37,319 nt of DNA. It comes from Aphanocapsa sp. GSE-SYN-MK-11-07L. GTDB taxonomy: Bacteria > Cyanobacteriota > Cyanobacteriia > Thermosynechococcales > Thermosynechococcaceae. The DNA is taken from the NCBI GenBank assembly GCA_019359715.1, contig JAHHGS010000114.1, forward strand, positions 1 through 37,319, written 5' to 3'. Made by a program: the position numbers and the translations under genes. The notes under the pieces are model-generated. The model was not told where the DNA came from and did not search any database. It saw nothing but the letters and a program-made list of their open reading frames with translations. Positions 33,317 to 37,319 of this stretch are shown in pieces (position 1 is the first letter of the stretch; every line of letters begins with the position of its first letter).

Positions 33317-33373
33317 GCAAATGTTTGAAATATCTTTAATTTCCTGTACTGGTTGCCTCAAGTTCTCAGCCCA

Positions 33374-34984
33374 ATGACTCCAACCCCTTTGCTGCCAGAC
33401 CTCGACCAGCTTGCTTTACCTCTGCTGGTAGCTCAGCTTTTGGTCGTGCGGGCTTCTGGCTATTTGTTTGACCATCAAATTCGCTACCCGCAGTGGGAAC
33501 CCAAGCAGGCGCAACTCCGCTACTGGCTGCAAGAGTTGGGCTTGGGGGGCGTGATTTTGCTCGGCGGCAGTGCCGGAGAACTAGCGCTGCGATCGCAGCA
33601 GTTGCAAACCTGGGCCAAAATTCCCCTCTTACTGTCGGCTGATATTGAAGAAGGAGTTGGGCAGCGGTTTGCCGGAGCGACTTGGTTCCCACCGCCGATG
33701 GCCCTAGGGGCGATCGCCCGCCATGAGCCAGACAAAGCAGCAGACTATGCAACCAAAATGGGAGCCTACACGGCTCAAGAAGCGCTGGCCATTGGGTTGA
33801 ACTGGGTGCTGGCTCCGGTGGTAGATGTCAACAACAACCCTGACAATCCGGTGATTAACGTCCGGGCCTTTGCTGAAACTGCCGCCGAGGTTGCCCGACT
33901 GACGACGGCCTTTATTGAGGGGATGCAGGCTTTCCCGGTCTTAAGCACAGCCAAGCACTTTCCAGGGCATGGCGACACTGCCACAGACTCCCATTTAGAC
34001 TTGCCTGTTTTACCCCATTCCCTGGCTCGGTTGGCAGAAGTTGAACTGGTGCCGTTCCAAGCCGCGATCGCCGCCGGGGTTGATGGGATTATGAGCGCTC
34101 ATCTGCAAATTCCCTCCCTTGACCCGGATGCGCCTGCTACCCTTTCGCAGCTAATTTTAACCGAGGAACTGCGGCACAGGCTTGGCTTTCAGGGCTTAAT
34201 TGTGACTGATGCCTTAATCATGAGGGCGATCGCCGATCGCTATGGGCCGAACGAGGCTCCCCTGCTGGCCTTAGAAGCCGGCGCTGATATTTTGCTGATG
34301 CCCGTTGACCCAGAAGGAGCGATTCGAGCCATCTGTGATGCCGTTCATGCCGGACGAGTTGCCCGGGAGCGGATTCAAGCTTCAGTCGAGCGGCTCTGGC
34401 AAGCCAAGCAAAAAGTTTGTGGGCCCCTCCTGCACAATACCCACGGGCATGACTGGGAAACCCAGCCTTTACCAACCATTGAGCTGGAGCATTTATCGTC
34501 CAGCGGCGCGATCGCCTCCGCCAGCGGCATTCTGAAGGCGGCAATGACAGTGCAGGAGTATTTAGCGCCAGTCGCTGACGGGCAAAACGTGATTGTGGTT
34601 GATGACCTGCTGGGCTGTGACTTTTTAGATCGAGTCTCACCGGCGCTTGCCCTCCCGGCTGATTTTGGCTTCAACAAGCTGCTGATCATTGATGCCCATA
34701 CGCCCGATTTTAGTTTTTCTGCGCCGATCAAACAGCCAACCCTGCTCCAACTGTTTATTCGGGGCAATCCGTTTCGGGGCAGTGCCGGACTGACCCAAAC
34801 CGCCAAAGCCTGGTTTGATTTTCTGCTCGAAACCAATCAACTGCGGGGGCTAGTGATTTATGGTAGCCCTTACGTGCTAGAGCAATTTTTGCCCCATCTC
34901 CCGACGGCTACCCCCTACGCCTTTACCTACGGGCAAATGCCCTTGGCCCAGGCGATCGTCCTCAAAGCCCTGTTTCAGCCCTAA
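33374..34984 (+). CDS. Glycoside hydrolase family 3 protein (beta-N-acetylhexosaminidase-like)
   Basis: This protein of about 536 residues has a GH3 N-terminal barrel: LLLSADIEEGVGQRF, the signature KHFPGHGDTATDSHLDLP (the NagZ-like His-Asp region) and LIVTDALIMRAI with the nucleophile Asp. Its C-terminal half (from about residue 370) is an extra domain. NagZ-type enzymes recycle peptidoglycan fragments; the exact substrate is inferred. ATG 33374 is taken; an in-frame TTG seven codons upstream is possible. Neither has a strong ribosome-binding site. Confidence 0.87.
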   Translation: MTPTPLLPDLDQLALPLLVAQLLVVRASGYLFDHQIRYPQWEPKQAQLRYWLQELGLGGVILLGGSAGELALRSQQLQTWAKIPLLLSADIEEGVGQRFAGATWFPPPMALGAIARHEPDKAADYATKMGAYTAQEALAIGLNWVLAPVVDVNNNPDNPVINVRAFAETAAEVARLTTAFIEGMQAFPVLSTAKHFPGHGDTATDSHLDLPVLPHSLARLAEVELVPFQAAIAAGVDGIMSAHLQIPSLDPDAPATLSQLILTEELRHRLGFQGLIVTDALIMRAIADRYGPNEAPLLALEAGADILLMPVDPEGAIRAICDAVHAGRVARERIQASVERLWQAKQKVCGPLLHNTHGHDWETQPLPTIELEHLSSSGAIASASGILKAAMTVQEYLAPVADGQNVIVVDDLLGCDFLDRVSPALALPADFGFNKLLIIDAHTPDFSFSAPIKQPTLLQLFIRGNPFRGSAGLTQTAKAWFDFLLETNQLRGLVIYGSPYVLEQFLPHLPTATPYAFTYGQMPLAQAIVLKALFQP

Positions 34985-34985
34985 T

Positions 34986-35384
34986 CTATCGCAACCCCAA
35001 TTGTCTAAACCAAAGTTTTTCAAAGCTGAAGCCTGCGATCGCTCCAGCGGCGGCAGCGGCTTGCCTAAGATCCGCTTCCGTTAATTCAAGATCACAGGTT
35101 TTGGCAAGGGCGATCGCGGCGGCTGGGGTTGAACACTGCTTGAGCTGCTGGTTGAGGGCTGGGTCAGTCTGGGCTGTGGTAAAGAAGTCTCTAACTTGAC
35201 CTTCTAAGCTAGCGAGCCATTCTTGGTAGGCATTTTGAGCGATCGCCTGCATGTCTTCAGCCGTCAGCTCATCGCCCTCTGTTTTGGCTAAAGCAAAGAG
35301 TTCCACCGGAGAACTGATTGCCTCTAATCTGGCTTGTAATTCAGGAGATTCAGCCAGCTTGGCGTTAAAAGTTTGCCACGACAT
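34986..35384 (-). CDS. Tandem Nif11-domain protein
   Basis: This 132-residue protein contains two Nif11-like units: MSWQTFNAKLAESPELQARL with VELFALAKTEGDELTAEDMQ, and FFTTAQTDPALNQQLKQCST with AIALAKTCDLELTEADLRQA. Nif11 domains serve as leaders of some RiPPs but also occur in ordinary proteins. There is no Gly-Gly site or core-like tail after the second unit, so it is probably not a precursor. AGAGG precedes ATG 35384; an upstream extension to 35444 seems artificial. No modification gene is close. Confidence 0.8.
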   Translation of the reverse strand: MSWQTFNAKLAESPELQARLEAISSPVELFALAKTEGDELTAEDMQAIAQNAYQEWLASLEGQVRDFFTTAQTDPALNQQLKQCSTPAAAIALAKTCDLELTEADLRQAAAAAGAIAGFSFEKLWFRQLGLR

Positions 35385-35452
35385 CCCTGCACCTCTTAAT
35401 CTTCTGATACCAATAATCTGGCACAGATTGACTGGCAGGAACAATAGAAGGC

Positions 35453-35719
35453 TTGGTACCTAAAATAATGTTTTTAGAAAGCAAGGGGCTGAAGGAGGGC
35501 TTTCGTCAGGTGTTTGGGCAGCCTTCTTTTACCTATCTGCATGACCATCGACTGGAGAAGGCACAGCGGTTGCTGGAAACAGGTGACGTGAAGGTAATGG
35601 AAGTGGCTGCTGCCGTCGGATTTGCCGATCGCAGCCATTTTGCCCAGCAGTTTCGGGCTAAGTTTGGCATTAACCCGAAGCTTTATCAGGTCAGGCACCA
35701 CAAGCTATTTCGCCCCTAA
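35453..35719 (+). pseudogene. AraC-family regulator, C-terminal DNA-binding fragment
   Basis: The 88 codons match the C-terminal part of an AraC-type double HTH domain: LKEGFRQVFGQPSFTYLHDH, RLEKAQRLLE, VMEVAAAVGFADRSHFAQQF and KFGINPKLYQ. The first HTH and the ligand-binding domain are missing upstream. The possible start is TTG without a good ribosome-binding site. It is most likely a remnant. Confidence 0.78.
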
Positions 35720-36330
35720 AGAGAATCAGGAATGCGCTGTCTTTTACAAGTGTCATGATAAGTCTGTTCTAAATCGATCGGCAAGAACAGTCCACCCTTG
35801 AGGCAAAGCGGGATGGTTGGCAGTTTTTCCGCCAGGGTCAGAGGCTCCTGCCAGAAGTCCAAACGAGAAGCTCCATCTTTTGCCCCGACTCGATAGGCAA
35901 CGCCATACAATTCCGTTTCTAGGGACGTTGGTTGCAGATAGGTTTGACACTTTGAGGTAAAAGCGTTGCGATGGGTTGGGCGATCCTTATTGGCAGGGCT
36001 AACGAGTTCAATCGCTCCGACGAGAATAGAACCTGCTTGCGTACTGAAAATTTGCACTTGAACGCTGTCGGTTGTGAGCTGAAACGGTAGGGTTGCAGTT
36101 GGCGATCGCGGAGTCCATGCGGTTGCTCTTGGCACAGAATCAGGCAAGGGGGTCTCGCTCAAGGTGGCGACATCAATTTTAATCCCAAATTGAGCATTGG
36201 GTTCCGCGAAGTAACCGTCTGGCAGGGATTGATTGAGCACCTCAGCCAGATAGGTTGACCAGGCATTATGAAAGCTATGCCAGTGCCGTCTGAGACTTAA
36301 AGGCGGACGAAAGTGATCGAGCAGCGGCAT
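35716..36330 (-). CDS. DUF4058 family protein, probably internally shortened
   Basis: This 204-residue protein shows DUF4058 hallmarks: MPLLDHFRPPLSLRRHWHSF, GYFAEPNAQFGIKIDVATL, AIELVSPANKDRPTHRNAF, and the end PLCLKGGLFLPIDLEQTY. Members are usually around 240-250 residues. The segment after YLQ that normally continues the fold is replaced by a short linker, so an in-frame deletion is likely. The function of the family is unknown. It overlaps the AraC fragment tail to tail by 4 nt. Confidence 0.75.
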   Translation of the reverse strand: MPLLDHFRPPLSLRRHWHSFHNAWSTYLAEVLNQSLPDGYFAEPNAQFGIKIDVATLSETPLPDSVPRATAWTPRSPTATLPFQLTTDSVQVQIFSTQAGSILVGAIELVSPANKDRPTHRNAFTSKCQTYLQPTSLETELYGVAYRVGAKDGASRLDFWQEPLTLAEKLPTIPLCLKGGLFLPIDLEQTYHDTCKRQRIPDSL

Positions 36331-36680
36331 GGAGAGATCGCTAGACGATCACTTCTAGCATAGATGCTTCCCTGGGAATTGCATCATGCACGGGCGGTGC
36401 TGGAGTCAAGAAAATTGGAGCCAAAAAAGTTCTGCTAACCCTCAAAAAAAGTACCGCAACCCACCAAAATTGCCTTGCTCTACTCGATTTCTTTGGTATT
36501 TACTGAGAATTGGGCAATCACGGTATTACTAGTGCCAAAGTCGATCGCGTAACTCAAGGTCTAACCTCTTCCGTCGCTCTACTGAATTAAGCTCAATTAG
36601 GCTGCATCCCCATATTTTACAAGCGTCAGCACCCCCACGAATGTATTACCTATTTAATTGGATTGTGCTTGTGTCTTTGA
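36331..36680. other. Gene-poor stretch with one remnant
   Basis: Apart from the short Hsp70-like scrap at 36480-36557, I see no coding region, RNA gene or clear repeat in this stretch. Confidence 0.5.
36480..36557 (-). pseudogene. Hsp70/DnaK-family N-terminal scrap
   Basis: Reading leftward from TTG 36555-36557, the frame gives L-S-Y followed by AIDFGTSNTVIAQFS, then a stop at 36480-36482. This is the phosphate-1 ATP-binding motif at the N-terminus of Hsp70-like proteins. Only 25 residues remain, so it is a fragment of a lost gene. Confidence 0.6.
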
Positions 36681-37191
36681 TTAAATCCATTGTATTTCGC
36701 ACCAAGCATTTGAAAAATCCTGCTTCTCTAAATCTTGTTTTCTAATTAAGAAATAAAGCACGGCAGTATCTCCATCTGCTCCTCCTCGCATCCAATCAAG
36801 GTCTTCATTAATCTCTATCTAAAAATGCTTCACTTGTTGAAGTTTGAGCATGGTCATGATCAGAGGTATTATAATTTCTTAAAAGCCACACCTTCTCCCG
36901 AAAACACAAGGTTGGCTCAAATAAGATACTGCATCGATTACTATTCAGTTGTGCATCAATTTCGTTCCTGAACTTCTCATGAATCTCCAGAGGAAAATGT
37001 GATGTTTGCAGTTCAGAAGTGTTATTGATATAAAAAACTTGACAAGAACCTTTGGAAGAGGCTCTGAAACCTTGTGGATAAAGCAGCGTATCCCAGAAAA
37101 AATACAGAATGCCAGAGGCAGGTAGGTTTGGAAAATCCCTGTAGCGAGGAACTTCTTCCAGGTAAATTTGCCCTAAAAAAGTTAGTGGCAC
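36681..37191 (-). pseudogene. DUF1963 family protein with frameshift
   Basis: The first frame, from GTG 37191 to a stop at 36808, encodes PLTFLGQIYLEEVPRYRDFP and GILYFFWD, typical of DUF1963 (YwqG-like). The family C-terminus continues in another frame beyond that stop: EINEDLDWMRGGADGDTAVL, then YFLIRKQDLEKQDFSNAWCE, ending at 36681-36683. A small insertion or deletion near 36810 explains the break. Upstream, the same frame is open for about 14 codons (to a TGA) and reads KATGLL before the GTG, so the N-terminus may also be lost. Confidence 0.75.
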
Positions 37192-37319
37192 TAATAGACC
37201 TGTTGCTTTATAAAGTAACCTAATGTAGTCCCCTCAAAAGGTAGCAGACTGTGCTCAACGTGGAACGCGCGCTTTCAGATGACAGACTATTGCGAGCATT
37301 AACAGGTCTCAACCGCAAG

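Noticed and set aside
34986..35384. Nif11 protein as a RiPP precursor
   Set aside because: Two Nif11 units, no Gly-Gly or Ala-Gly site, no core-like tail and no modification gene nearby.
1..37319. tRNA, rRNA or CRISPR loci
   Set aside because: I saw no cloverleaf sequence, rRNA segment or regularly spaced repeat array, though tRNA detection by eye is limited.

Overview
The window is chromosomal DNA of a phycobilisome-containing cyanobacterium. The evidence is a full phycocyanin operon (cpcB-cpcA-cpcC-cpcC-cpcD), an SbtA/SbtB bicarbonate uptake system, and frequent copies of the cyanobacterial octamer GCGATCGC. I cannot name a genus.

Layout. 0-0.6 kb: the 3' end of an unknown gene abutting a truncated GH13 amylase. 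0.8-2.8 kb: a carbon-concentration operon (sbtA, sbtB, exported beta-carbonic anhydrase). 2.9-4.9 kb: a Uma2-family nuclease and a CNNM/CorC-type membrane protein. 5.1-19.0 kb: a RiPP (ribosomal peptide) locus made of two divergent operons. 19.0-21.7 kb: a CHAD remnant and a PhoD-type phosphatase. 21.9-25.2 kb: the cpc operon, reading leftward. 25.9-28.9 kb: an FAD oxidoreductase and a sulfate-binding lipoprotein. 28.9-32.4 kb: a four-gene minor-pilin operon. 32.7-35.0 kb: DUF751, rbfA and a GH3 glycosidase. 35.0-37.3 kb: a tandem Nif11-domain protein, then a stretch of decayed genes (AraC fragment, shortened DUF4058, Hsp70 scrap, frameshifted DUF1963).

The RiPP locus is the main item. The leftward operon starts with a recombining array of small precursor genes with double-glycine leaders: four intact reading frames plus at least two broken copies. 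A small membrane protein follows, then an aminoglycoside-phosphotransferase-like kinase, a HopA1-family protein, an aldo/keto reductase-fold protein and a parvulin-like protein. The kinase plus HopA1 pair is the dehydration/elimination pair known from class V lanthipeptides (LxmK/LxmY) and thioviridamide-type clusters. Two precursor types begin their cores with an S-T-x-I-C motif holding the only core cysteine, so one small N-terminal (methyl)lanthionine-type ring is a natural prediction. The rightward operon encodes a transposase-derived HTH protein, a C39 peptidase-ABC transporter with a cyclic-nucleotide-binding domain, an HlyD adaptor and a second, more divergent parvulin-like protein. Together these would modify, cleave at Gly-Gly, fold and export the peptides. 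The combination of class V-type enzymes with Gly-Gly leaders and a C39/HlyD export route is unusual compared with the actinobacterial class V clusters I know.

The array shows a tandem duplication of about 758 bp, a hairpin whose loop is exactly inverted between the two copies, an in-frame hybrid precursor interrupted by one TGA, and a precursor pseudogene ended by a likely Trp-to-stop change. The stretch from about 6.07 to 13.48 kb has no GCGATCGC octamer, in contrast to its surroundings. All calls rest on reading the sequence; no database search was run.
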